Source: Dimorphilus gyrociliatus
Lineage: Eukaryota > Annelida > Polychaeta > Dinophilidae
NCBI GenBank assembly: GCA_904063045.1
Contig: CAJFCJ010000020.1
Location: forward strand, 1,356,916-1,420,915
Direction of reading: 5' to 3'
DNA length: 64,000 nucleotides
In this document: in pieces, positions 46,984 to 58,546 of the stretch
How the letters are laid out: each line of letters begins with the position of its first letter
How positions within the stretch are numbered: the first letter of the stretch is position 1
Notes under the pieces: generated by a model
Database searches by the model: none
Seen by the model: only the letters and a program-made list of their open reading frames with translations
Told to the model about the DNA's origin: nothing
Program-made: the position numbers and the translations under genes

Positions 46984-48552
46984 ATGAACAACAAAGAAGG
47001 GTTAGTTTGCATGGGTTGTAATGAAAGATTTGTTAGATTGCATATTATGGATTGCTCCCATATATTCTGCGATAGATGCAAAGACAATGGTAGAATTTTG
47101 TTACAGAGACATTCTATAAATTTTAAGATTTTGATATTTTAGTTTTAATGGATAGATGCTGTATTTGTTTAAAAAGAGCAGTTCACTCTAGAGTAGCAAC
47201 AAGATTAATGAAAGTAATTATTACTTTTTTATTATTTTTATTAAAAAACAGAGGATATTGAAAAATATTTTTAAATTTAAGAATGATAGAATGGTGATTA
47301 ACTTTTCTGCTGCTGATAAAAAACCAGAAAATAAAAAAATTCGACCGATTCTTAATGAAATTAAGATAAGGTCAGAGAAGGTAACATATTTATAATAGTC
47401 ATTAATAAGTCAAAAGAAAGTCTGTCGTAGAGTTTACTGAAAAACAAAATGCATTCATTTTCAGAAATTGGACAAACTTTTTTCTCCTAATGTTATTATG
47501 AAAGACAGACGAGTAATGAAAGAATTTATTATAAAAGTACAAATATATTTTTCATGATTTATATATTACAGTATCGTAAAGAGTTAAAGATTAAGCCTTG
47601 TACTTTAATAAAAGATATAAAAAGGTAAACTAAATTAGAAGTAGAAATCTTGATGTAATTTGTTTAATCCTATAGTTTAAAAGAACAATCAAAAATGAAA
47701 TATTCTCAAAAAGAAGTTGCTTTGGAAAATGAAGAAATGGAGGTTTGCTACGAGGTTATCTAGTTTGTTCTTTCTAACAACCATGCTTCTCTCTTGATAG
47801 ATGGATAATACAGCTGAAACTAGTTGGGAAAACCTTTTAATTGAGAAAAATAGGTTGGATTATTACAGTAAATTATTCAGAATATAATTTTTGCTATTTC
47901 AGACAAATAAAATCTTTGAGAGACGAATTGATCTATTTAAAAAGCGAAAATAAGCAATATAGGGAGTTAATGGCTAGAGCGGTTTATATATTCTACTTTT
48001 CATAGAGCAAAAATTTTTAATAAAGTGATTTCAGTTTTCAAAATTATCGGCCGAAGGAGCAGAGGTCGTAAAAGAAAAACTAAAACTAAAATTGGACTTA
48101 AAGCTAAAAAGATCCGTACGAGAATATTAATATAACATATTACTCTTAATAATGTTAGACTTATTCGCTATTTCATTTTTAAAATTTAGGAGTTATCAAC
48201 AAGCTCTTTAAAGTCAATCGACGACAAACATGGTTTCTTTGGTTTAACTAAACGTGATTTCAATGATGCAAGCTCAGGAGACAAGCTGTCGGTAAACTAA
48301 ATTTTTATACATTGGAATCTTAATATATTTTGTTATGATAGGGAGAAGGCATTCTCTGCTAGCGAAGAGATGGATTATAAACCTAAGAAAGCGAAAGAGG
48401 TTTATAGTAATTTTTTAACACAAGATTCTGTTTTTTCACAAAATTTCTTTCTAGATGAGAAAAACGCTAAACTTTCAGACGATAGGCAAGTAAATTTTCA
48501 AGAGAGAGTTTCACTTTATTTTTAAATATTCTACTTCAGGAGTGGAAAATGA
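46984..48552 (+). CDS. RNF212/Zip3-like meiotic RING protein
   Basis: Predicted SUMO/ubiquitin E3-type protein of the RNF212/Zip3 group, which stabilises crossover intermediates on meiotic chromosomes. Thirteen short exons: 46984-47089, 47143-47213, 47252-47380, 47465-47536, 47572-47624, 47676-47742, 47801-47853, 47903-47981, 48035-48115, 48190-48291, 48346-48399, 48455-48489, 48540-48552. They sum exactly to 305 codons (304 aa; human RNF212 about 297). The N-terminal RING carries all eight ligands: C9, C12, C24, H26, C29, C32, C41, C44 (CMGC, CSHIFCDRC, CCIC). Compare human CNRC, CGHVYCDAC, CLIC. After the RING come a basic linker and a predicted coiled coil (RQIKSLRDELIYLKSENKQY), then a Ser/Lys-rich tail. 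Exons 10-13 are not conserved and less secure. No exon exceeds 129 bases. Confidence 0.72.
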
Positions 48553-49232
48553 AGATATGATTAATGTTTGTTAAAAGATTTTATTTAAATAATTTAAAGT
48601 AAAATTAAAGATTTGTATCATTGAATTATTGTTATTTAAAGACATTATTAACTTTTGAACAAGTTATGATCGTAAAGAGAGGCAATTCTGTGGGTTCTTA
48701 ATAATAAAGTTTCCTTTAAAGTACAGAGATAGAGTCGTTAAACTTTTTTTTTTCATAAATCTTTCCCACTCCGACAAAAACATAGACTAATTGTTTATAT
48801 TATTAGGAAAATGGAATTCTGAAATTAGGTGTTGCATCTTCTTTCATATTAACCTCAACACAAAAATTCATTTTCAAAACTGTTTTATGTATTGTTGATA
48901 TCACTATGCCAGGTAGATATATATGATTTTAGTAGGCTACTATTGTTTTTTTAGCAGTCTGTAATTAATACTGTAGTCTAATAGTTGGGGTACTGCATTA
49001 GGTATGAAAGGGTGAAATGTGTGGATGAAATTAGTAATACATATATTTTTAATATTGAGCTGTAGAATTTCTTTAATCAAAGAAGAAATGCTGAATATTT
49101 TACTAATAAAATAAATGAATTAGAAAGAAACACAGATTTTATATTTATTTAAATTAAAATATACATCCGTTCAGTAGAAAAAGAAAGGTGAAGAGAAATT
49201 GTTTTTTAGTTGCACTTAATATTCTAAAACAC
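48553..49232. other. Intergenic, 680 bases
   Basis: 3' flanks of the RNF212-like gene and of WDR90. AT-rich; nothing coding recognised. Confidence 0.5.
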
Positions 49233-52200
49233 CTAGCTATGAACTACATCCCATACAGTAATTGAACAGAAAGAAGCTGTTACCAGTCGCTTGCCTGATG
49301 GGTCAAACTTGATAACAGTTATGCTATCATCATAAGGACTAAAGTCTTGAAAAGACCCTTCGAAATAGTCCATAAGGGTTAAAAGCCGATCTCGAGAGCC
49401 CAGACCAATTAGAGATCCACCTACATCAAAACAAACAAGATCATGTACTATTGGTAAAGTTCGCACAATTCGTTGAGCAGTTAAATTGTATATAGATAAT
49501 TCATTGGCCGAGATCTTTTCATCAAAAATTACTACGCAATCGGGTTCATCCTGAGAAAAACAAGCTAACGTCTTTCCTTTCTTCTCTTTGTTGACAGAGA
49601 TTCGAGGTAAGGTAATCCAATCTTCTAATTCGCATCTGTCTTGACACCAATCAGCTTTCCAAACACTTATCCTGGAATCTTCTGATGTTGCTAGCCAACG
49701 GGTACCTAGAACTTGAATACCGGTGATAGGAGAACCGGAATGAGCTTTTAAAACTCTTACTGTTAGAGCAGTACTTAAACTAGTAGCTGCAATTATGCCA
49801 TCAGTTGAACCTGATAGGACGATATTTGACATTATGGCAATAGCTGTCACGTCTTTTGAATGGGGAACTATCTTTGATAGCATTTTGACAAGCTGAAGAT
49901 CAAAAATCCTTATTGTGCCGTCGCTATAGCCGACAACCAGAAAATTGCGTTCCCAAGCCATCTTAGTTGCACTCACATTTTTTGCTTTGACATCGAATTG
50001 CAAAGTTAACTCTTTGGATGTCCAAACCCGAACTGAACCGTCTTGACAACAAGTAGCTACACAATCATCTCTAACGATCAAGTCTGTTACGTATTTAGGA
50101 TGACCACCAACAAGACGAACGCTATTCTGATCAAGCCAATTAACGTACCATAATGTATTGCCACTTGTTCCCACTAAACCCATCTCAAGAGTTTCGTTCC
50201 ATGTCATCGATGTTATGATTCCATCTAGAGTCATTTCACTTAGTAATGTAACATTTGCATCTCCCTTGGGCGAAAGAGCTTCTTCAGTCGACCATAAACG
50301 AAGCGTTTTACCACCACTAACAACTTTTTTTGGTGAATTTGAACAAGCTAAACATAATATTTCGTCTCTCTCACTAGCAGTCCAATGGAGAACACAATTT
50401 CCCCTTTTAACGTCCCAGGCGCTAACTGAACCTTTCGAAGTACCTACATAATATATACTCTCTGAATCGACAACACAAGTTAAATCGCTGTCAAAAAGTT
50501 CTCTTGGTGCCCTAGTTTCTTCAACTTTTAGAGTTTTATCTGAGTCATCAATTGTCCAAAACAGAAGCAGACCATTCTCAGCCGTTGTTAATAGTTGACC
50601 AGTATATGCTTTTGGCCAAGAAACATCGTGCATTATTAGCTGAGAAGTAGCGCTAGCATATATTTCATAACGATCTGTTGTGAAAACAATTAATCTTCTA
50701 TCCGTATAATCTCCTATTGCAGCTAGGAATCTATCATCATTCGAATATTTCATAGCTACTATTTCACTCTCTAGGTCTCTTAACTCAGTTCTCTTTTTCT
50801 TTGAATCAACATTCCATATGAATATCTGACCTCTTGAGGATGATGCAATTTGAGAACTATCATTAGACAATTCAATAGTTGAGATTTGTTCCATATGGCC
50901 ACATAAATAAAATTGTTTATCACCACCTAGCTCATCTACTATGACTACACAACCACTTGAATAGACCATGAGTCCACTTTCAGACGACCAGGCCAAGTTA
51001 TTCCGTCCTTCACCATCAAAACCAATAGTATATGACATTTTTATCCCAGCCGATTCCTCTGAGGGCAAGTACCGCCTGTGTGCTAAGGAACCATCTTTTC
51101 GACGTTGTCTAAAATGCCGTTTCGTTGACGGTTGAGCATATTCACGTTGAGGAGATGGTTCACGTTGTTCAATAATCATGGCTGGCTGAATTAATGACGA
51201 GGACAAACGGTTTTCTAATGACTCGGGTTTAATTGTTTCTATTAATTCTTCATTTTGATCTGATTCAATATCCTGTCCAGCTAAATTTTCGGGATCACGA
51301 GCGATTTCGCTCAATTTGTCTATATCATCCGAGTTTACGTCATCTTGTGGTTCATCTCTTACAGCTATTTCTTCTACCTCAGGCCTTAAGAAATCGCTTA
51401 TTGTTGGAAGAGGTGCGTTAAAATCCCAAAAAAGGATAGCTGACGAGCTACAAGACGCTATTGTCAATTGATCGTCCGACAAAATGAGCTTATTAACTGT
51501 AGATCCATGACCAATGAAAACTTGGAATTTAGCATCTCTTCTTCTCCAAACTTTTTCATAGCCCCAAACTTTCAGTACATCATCGTCTCCACCTGATAGA
51601 ACATGTGGAGATAGACAACAAGAAACTGAAGTGACGGATTTTCTATGGGCTTCGTCTAAGCTCGATAATATCCTTCCAGTTTGAGAGCAAATTCTGACGA
51701 TTTTCGAACAACAACCAGCTAACACATATTGTTGATTAGGGTGAAAACTAATACAGTTGATATCTCCCCCAACATCGCATCGAATGAGTTCGTCCAGTGA
51801 ACTAGCTTCTAGGATGTTCAGAGTTCCTTTGGTAATAGCGGGGACAGCGAGTTTTGTATAATCCGAGGATAGAGCTAAATCAATGGAATCTGTTTGTTTT
51901 GTGACGAAAGGTAATTGTCTTACAATTCTCAATCCGTTACATTCGTAAAGTGTAAGTGTCCCATCTACATCAGAGGCGTAAATATGTAACAGACCGTAGG
52001 CTATACCACTTATGGGTTTTTTGGAAGATCGACTTTCGTGCAAGATACAAGTTCGAGGTATATCTAAAATTCTCACTGCGCCTGATTTAAATCCAACTGC
52101 CAAGTACGGTTCTCTGACAGATCCGGAAACTTTTAGAGGAGCGTCTTGAGGGGCAGTGAAATCATACAGTTGTTGAATATCATCCCATATACGAATGGTC

Positions 52201-54124
52201 CTATCCTCACCTATTGATACAATTTGGCGACCAACCTTACTCAAATCTTTGATATTCGAAGCATGACCTCTACAAAGAGTTGTGAATGATCTTGTTGCAA
52301 TATCCAATACGCCGAGGCTACTAGATTTAGTAGCTGCTGCAACTCTTAAGCCATCGGGAGAAAAGAGAGTTTTGACTGCCTCATTCTCGAGATCAGCTTC
52401 AAGTAGAACCTTTGCAAAATCATGAGGCCATTGCCTTAAAATTCCATCATTTGAGGCGGTAGCGCACATCGAATCCGATATGGAAATGGAGTTAAGTTCC
52501 AGACCATTTCCTCCACTTGCAACTAAACGCCTGGCTTGAACAACAGACATCCTTTCGAAATCAACTTCTAAAACATGACCTGAAGAGGCGCATGCATAAA
52601 CCCGCCTTCTATCTGTACTTACAGCAACATCGGTTAAATCTAGATCACTGACAGGTAATACAATTGGAGCGGATCTGAGCGAAGATTCTTTAATTCGCCA
52701 AATTCTTAAATTTTGTTTTCCACATGAAGCAAAGCGAACGATATTTGATAAATGAGATACAATTTTAATTGCCGTTATATCGACATCTGTGTGAGCTTTA
52801 ACTAAGCATTGGACTTTTCCAGATTTTGCTTGCGAGGTTTCCCATATCATTGCCAATGTTTTACCGTACGAGTCACGACCAATACCGCAAACAATTTTTG
52901 CATCGCTTGATATATCCAAAAGTCGGCATCCCGGAGCTTGAATTACAGATAAACACTTTCCTTTATCCAAATCCCAAAGTCTTGCCAAACCATTGGAATC
53001 TGCAGAGACTAGGAGGCCTCTTGCGCTTGACAAGCAAGTCACCTTTCCTGTGTGACCAACAAAAAATCTTTGTTCGCGTCTATCAACATTTAGGGCTATT
53101 ATTATGGCATGGGCAGAATAGACGATTTCGTCTGATCGTAAATTCCATGTTAGTAAAAGGGGATTAAGACCAACAACACTTTTTAAACGAAGAATAGGAT
53201 CCGGCTTTAATCCATTTCCAATTTCTTCCACATTTTCCTCAACATCTGCAAACTTTTTACCGTTTGATTTTGACACATGAACGTGTTTTGCTAAATCATC
53301 GGAGAGTATATTAACGTTTACTTCTGGAAGTTCCTTGATGATTGGTCTTTTATTTGAGATTGATGAAAAATCTGAAATTTCCTCAACTAGTTTCGATGAA
53401 CCTTTCGATGGATAACTCGTCAAGAAATTGTTATCATCTGGAAATTTTATAAAATCGAAAATATCATGCCACTTTACACCAGTTGGAGGCTGTAGGCCCA
53501 GATCTCTTGGTAATTTGTCAGCTTCGTACAATGTATTAGACGTTCCGATCGATTTTACTGCTACATTCGCGCATATCTTTATAGATTTTGTTGATGAGAA
53601 GGTACGATGAACGTAATTCGATAATAAATTTGATAAATCTAGGCATAGAATAGTCCATCTAGTTTTAAATGTGGGTTTTCCATTAACTGTAGAACTACTG
53701 ATAACTGGTAGTTGAATCCAAGTTGAAGTTGCCTTAGAAACTTTAAACATATTGGATAAAGATATGCGTACAACGAGACAATCGGGAGTGGTAACATCAA
53801 TATGGAATACAAAGTATTTGTCGGCTACTGGTTTATAAGTGATGTAAAAATATTTCCCAATAAGATTCAAAGAGCCCGATTTGGGCATAAACATATAGTT
53901 TGCAGCCGGAATCGCCCCATTAATTGACCATATTGAGCCCTTGGCATCTTTATCCATTGAATTTACTACATCCCCTTGTATTTTTACTCGTTTCCAGTCC
54001 GTCTGCTTCAAATGCCGAAAGACGTTTACAAAAGGCTGCTGCCAAACTGTAATAGTTTAAATTTTATAAAATTTGTGCAACTTAAAACTAGAAAAAAATA
54101 CTCATACATACGTTGTTGTGACAT
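49233..54124 (-). CDS. WDR90: WDR90/POC16 centriolar WD-repeat protein
   Basis: Centriole/basal-body microtubule-wall protein of the POC16 family. Two exons: a 13-base coding exon 54112-54124 (MSQQ plus one base) and one giant exon 49233-54046; 1608 aa (human about 1750). The N-terminal CFAP20-like (DUF667) domain covers roughly residues 1-190: WQQPFVNVFRHLKQTDWKRV, AANYMFMPKSGSLNLIGKYF, ATSTWIQLPVISS. Many WD40 repeats follow in at least two propeller groups (for example YSAHAIIIALNVDRREQRFF, LVSADSNGLARLWDLDKG, IVSIGEDRTIRIWDD, LSGGDDDVLKVWGYE). They are interrupted by a charged linker near residues 880-990. The protein ends inside a WD repeat (LVTASFCSITVWDVVHS). Confidence 0.92.
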
Positions 54125-54591
54125 TTTAAATTAAATTCCAAGTTCTTTTGGTCGGATCGGCTATCTACTAAAGGAATTTTCAAGTAATTTCACAAGTCGA
54201 CACTTGTTTAGGCGCCATTTGTTATAGAGTAGGACCGCAGAGAAAATGTGATTTAATACCTAAAATTCCCGCCGATTTCATTTTATTCTGATCAATTGTA
54301 AATTGCTAGTTTCCAACTCAATTTAAAAAAATCATCAAATGTTTAACTTTCAAAGAATCAATTTGTTGTATTCACATATTATTTATAAACTGAATCAAAG
54401 TGTACTTATATTAAATATTTTTTATTTGATTTCTATAGCAACTCAGTTTGCATGAAGTAACACAAATAAAGAATAATTCTATTGTGGTGGGAGAAATTAT
54501 GGTCAAACAACTAAATTTCCTTGAGAGACAAAAGTATTTCTTTTCCCTATTTTCTTATTTTCCTATGGTTTCTCCATTGTGACTACTTTAT
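54125..54591. other. Intergenic between WDR90 and ZIP gene
   Basis: WDR90 promoter side and ZIP 3' flank. Nothing else recognised. Confidence 0.5.
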
Positions 54592-55968
54592 TCAACTTCC
54601 AAAGTTAATCTGAGACGCAAAGTGAGAAATTAAAAATATTATAACCATACCAGTTATTAAACCAAGATTCTGTAGGAAAAATGTAATTAAACTTGAACGA
54701 TTCCCCCGCTCCAACGCTTCTTCTTCTGCAGCGTGATTAACTTCGGGAAGCATATCAACTAAAGATATGTAAAGAAACATGCCACCGGTTAAACCAAATA
54801 TCCAAACATCCCCACTGGAATTTTCCCCTACTATAATACCAGCTATCATACCACCATAACAAGTACAAGCACTTAAAAAATTACATAACATTGCCTGCTT
54901 AATTTTCATTCCAGAACTCAAAAGGATAGCGAAATCTCCTAATTCATGGGGAAGCTCTTCGCAAAAAATCCCAATTGAAACGGAGACACCGGCTAAAACT
55001 GAACCTGTAAAAGCTGCTCCTATGGCTAATCCATCCATAAAATTGTGGACTCCATCGCCGAAAACAATCATCCAAGCTACAGGTTTAATTTGTTTGCTGC
55101 CTGAAAAATTTTTTTCAACCATATCATTTGTCTTTCCTGAATTCACCGACGCTTGACTATCATATGATCGAAAGTTAGATTGGCTTTGATGATAGCTTCT
55201 TTGCTGTGAGGAAATTGGAAATTGCTGCTTTTCTGCAGGATCTATTTGGCTGTTCGTCTCAGTAGCATATTTCCTTTCGCGCCATTCCATTATAAACTTT
55301 AAAGCTCGCTCTACTAAAAAAAATCCATATATACCAGCCAATACAACTACACATCTGTTTTCATAGGTAGCGGTATGTTCACTTCCTTCAGTTAATTCTA
55401 AAGCTTCTGGTATAAGTACTAAAATGGCGGAAGCAACTAAGGTTCCTATAGCAAGACAGACCATAAATGCTAAGACCTTCTTATAAATCTTTGTTTTAGA
55501 TAGTGGATGGAAAAGAGCTCCTAGTAAAGAAGCGCAACTAATAACAGTTACGCTTAAAATAGAATATCCCCAAATCTCTCCTTTAGATGGTTTCTTTCGA
55601 GATGTTTTCTCATCTTTAGATCTACATTTTTCGTTCTGAGATTGATAAAGAATGGCCGGGGATAGGGCTTTCATGCCATTCGAATCCACGTCATCCTGAG
55701 ATGGAAAATATAACTGCAAAAGATTTTTGCCATTTAGACATTTATCTAAAGAACAATTGTCAAAAGAACAATTGAAAGGTTCATGGCCTATGACAACGCC
55801 TGTTTTCTTCAATAGTTTATCAATGCCCAACGGTGACATTCGATTATTTACTCCATAATCAGACATTAACTTGAGAAGGTGCTTATCCTCGTGGCTTTCC
55901 CCTTCTACACCAATCAGGTACACAGCATTGCAAAGGAACACGGCAAGGGCAAACATAGTAATCGTCAT
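54592..55968 (-). CDS. ZIP8/ZIP14-like metal transporter
   Basis: SLC39 family importer of the LIV-1 subgroup, most like SLC39A8/A14, which carry Zn, Fe and Mn (A8/A14 with bicarbonate). Single exon, 458 aa. Signal peptide (FALAVFLCNAVYLIGVEG), cysteine-containing ectodomain, about eight helices, and a hydrophilic Ser/Gln-rich loop between TM3 and TM4. Metal-site helices: TM4 DGVHNFMDGLAIGAAF and TM5 EELPHELGDFAILLSSG. The TM5 motif starts with Glu where most LIV-1 members have His, the known ZIP8/ZIP14 variant. The C-terminal part has GGMFLYISLVDMLPEVN. Divergent from the B-box gene, 473 bases away. Confidence 0.91.
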   Translation of the reverse strand: MTITMFALAVFLCNAVYLIGVEGESHEDKHLLKLMSDYGVNNRMSPLGIDKLLKKTGVVIGHEPFNCSFDNCSLDKCLNGKNLLQLYFPSQDDVDSNGMKALSPAILYQSQNEKCRSKDEKTSRKKPSKGEIWGYSILSVTVISCASLLGALFHPLSKTKIYKKVLAFMVCLAIGTLVASAILVLIPEALELTEGSEHTATYENRCVVVLAGIYGFFLVERALKFIMEWRERKYATETNSQIDPAEKQQFPISSQQRSYHQSQSNFRSYDSQASVNSGKTNDMVEKNFSGSKQIKPVAWMIVFGDGVHNFMDGLAIGAAFTGSVLAGVSVSIGIFCEELPHELGDFAILLSSGMKIKQAMLCNFLSACTCYGGMIAGIIVGENSSGDVWIFGLTGGMFLYISLVDMLPEVNHAAEEEALERGNRSSLITFFLQNLGLITGMVIIFLISHFASQINFGS

Positions 55969-56441
55969 ATTCTCTGATGTCGATATTTCCTAAAAACTGT
56001 AGGAGAAAGGCCCAAGATTAATGCTTTTAATCGTATCTATATTTGTATCAGGAAATAATATCCTCCAAAAAAAAAAGAAATTTCTAATATGGCCTTGAAA
56101 ATCGGTGAAACTATAAATTTCTTTCATCATAACAATCACATGAACGATAATATGTGAATTTTTACACGTGTGAATTTTATGTATATACCTTAACAAAAAA
56201 AAATAAACCGGCTTCAACAAATAGATAAAATGTATTTTTAATGAAATTGTTTCTCAACGCGAAAGTAGTGCCATCTATGACAGAAAAGCGTAGGACACGA
56301 TCAATTGCAAGCAACCTTAAAAAAAGCATATTGAATTCGCCACGTCGTCTTTTCTCAAATCACCGAGGGGTGTTTTAAAACTTATTATCATTTCTAGTTA
56401 TTAGTACTATTTAATCGAAACTCGGATAAGAAACTAATAAA
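55969..56441. promoter_or_regulatory. Gap between divergent ZIP and B-box genes
   Basis: Contains the upstream regions of both genes. No specific elements identified. A minus-strand ORF at 55990-56220 is not supported. Confidence 0.4.
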
Positions 56442-58546
56442 ATGAGTTCGAAATTTTGCGATCTTTGCCGAATTCAGGGTTTATCTCCACCTGTAGCGGA
56501 CAATAAATGTGTAAATTGTAATTTCTATTTTTGTTCAAGTTGTCAAGCGACTCACGCAGCAAACGAGAATACAAAACACCATATTTTTCAATCTGCTGAG
56601 AATTTTTCTAATTCTTCCGAAATTTTTGAAGATATTTGTGCGATTCATAATAAGGAAAAAGAATTATTTTGTTCCAAATGTGCAGAAGCTATATGCATTA
56701 GTTGTAAATTCGAAAATCACGATGGTCATAAAACAGATTTTGTTAAAGATTTAATAACAGATGTCAGAAGGAAATTGATGAATTATTTAAGTAAGCTACA
56801 AGAGGAACAGGACAGTTTGATAACTGCTTCTAAAGATGCAGCTGTTAAAAGAACAATGTTAAATGATAATTTCAATAAAATTATCTCAGATATTGAGAAA
56901 CAGCGATCAGAGTTGATAGCCTTGATAAATCAATGGTATGAGAAGAACTCGGAGAAAATTAAAACTTTTTATGCGAAGAGTATTGAAAATTTGGGAATAA
57001 AAGATATGGAACAAATCTCTAAAGTTGTCTTAGAAAATTCATCATTGGCTAAGGAAGCTTTGAAAAATGGAGCTGATAATTCAATTTTGTGTATTTGGGA
57101 AAAAGTGAAAAACTACGAAAAAGTTTTCGAAAAGCAGCCGTCAACTGAGATTCCAACAGTTTATAAGTTTATACCTGGATCATGTTCCAACTTAGAAGAA
57201 AAATCCATTTTTGGAGAATTGATATTAAATGAGAATTCAGTTGAAAAAAAAGGAACAAAAGAGGCAAAAGAGGCAAAAGAAATAAAAGAAATAAAAGAAG
57301 AGGTTACTAAATCAGAAATTGTCAAACAATCGGATGCCACTACAACAAAAGATAATAAGAAAACTACACCTCCAACACCTACAGATGCAACATCAACAGA
57401 TGAAAATTCACATAGGATTTATCCTTTAAACTCTGTAAAAACAATTGACGCCAGAACGGAAAACAAGCCTGGTTTTATTCGTTCTATTCTTGGTGTGGCA
57501 TCGTGTGAATCGGTTGTATCTATGAACGACAGTATCTATGTCGCCGATCCCTATTTAAAATCAATTTCAGTGTTTGATAATTCAGGTACCTTCGTTAAAG
57601 CAATTAGCTTGGAGTTTTCTCCAAAATGCATTGGTTCAATGAAAAACGGAGATTTAATCGTAACCTCTGGAGGGTCTGTTTTCGTGTATAGTGAATCAAA
57701 TTCAATCCGAGAGTCTTGCGTTTCGTTCAGAGAGGCATTTGGAGCAGTTGAAATTAATGACGAAGAAATTGCCGTTTCAGACAGAGGAGAGGTAATTTCG
57801 TGTTTTTTTATAACTTTTGTGGATCATTTTTCAATTAATTACTTGTTAATTATTCAAAATAGGGAGATATTTTTATATTAGATTCTAAGACTCTTGAACT
57901 CAAGAGAAAGATTAAGGGTGGAGGTGGATGGCCGAGCTATTTAGCTATTGATAGTAATTTATATATCTACGCCGTATTTACTGGATGGGCGAAAGACAGT
58001 TTAAAGGTGTTTGACAGTCAGGTAACGTATCAATTGTTTATAGATTTCTCTTTATTTCCTCTTTACATGCTATTCCCCATTTTATATGATTCATTGAATA
58101 TTTCTTTGTTTTTACCACACTTAAAAGCTATTTCATCTTTACACAATAATTTACATTGAGTCATTTTATATCATTAGTCTACGCCAGAATTTCTAAACCT
58201 TCATCTAAGTTTCATGTTGACATATTAATATATTCATATCACCTCTAAACAGACTGGAAAGAAAATCAGAGAATACGTATCCAAAACGGAAGTTGAATTC
58301 GGAGAGATAAAAGGACTTTGTATCGACAGTAATAATAATATCCTTGTGAGTGATTCGGAAAAACAGAGTATCCTTATCTGCTACGATTATAATGGAGTAT
58401 GGGAAATTTTAGAGACAAAGGAACTTTACGATTTGGATAAACCGTCTGACATAACGTTCAGAAACTCTAACGAACTGTGGATTTTGGACGTGAATAGGTT
58501 AAAAGTTTACGAATACACCACCAATGATAATCAAAGTACTATTTGA
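56442..58546 (+). CDS. B-box/coiled-coil protein with NHL-like C-terminus
   Basis: TRIM-like protein without a RING. Three exons: 56442-57791, 57863-58021, 58253-58546; 600 aa. Two zinc-binding B-boxes: residues about 6-50 (CDLCRIQG, CVNCNFYFCSSCQATH) and about 67-100 (CAIHNKEKELFCSKC, CISCKFENHDGH). A coiled coil follows to about residue 230, then a Lys/Glu repeat (GTKEAKEAKEIKEIKEEV) and a Thr-rich linker. The C-terminal half looks like a degenerate NHL/beta-propeller (SIYVADPYLKSISVFDNSG, IAVSDRGE, LCIDSNNNILVSDSEKQSIL). Such proteins are expanded in spiralians; partner and function are unknown. Lacking a RING, it is unlikely to be an E3 ligase on its own. Confidence 0.78.

Noticed and set aside
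46890-47087. Minus-strand open frame over the RNF212-like RING exon
   Set aside because: The plus-strand frame encodes eight correctly spaced zinc ligands and splices in frame; the minus frame shows nothing.
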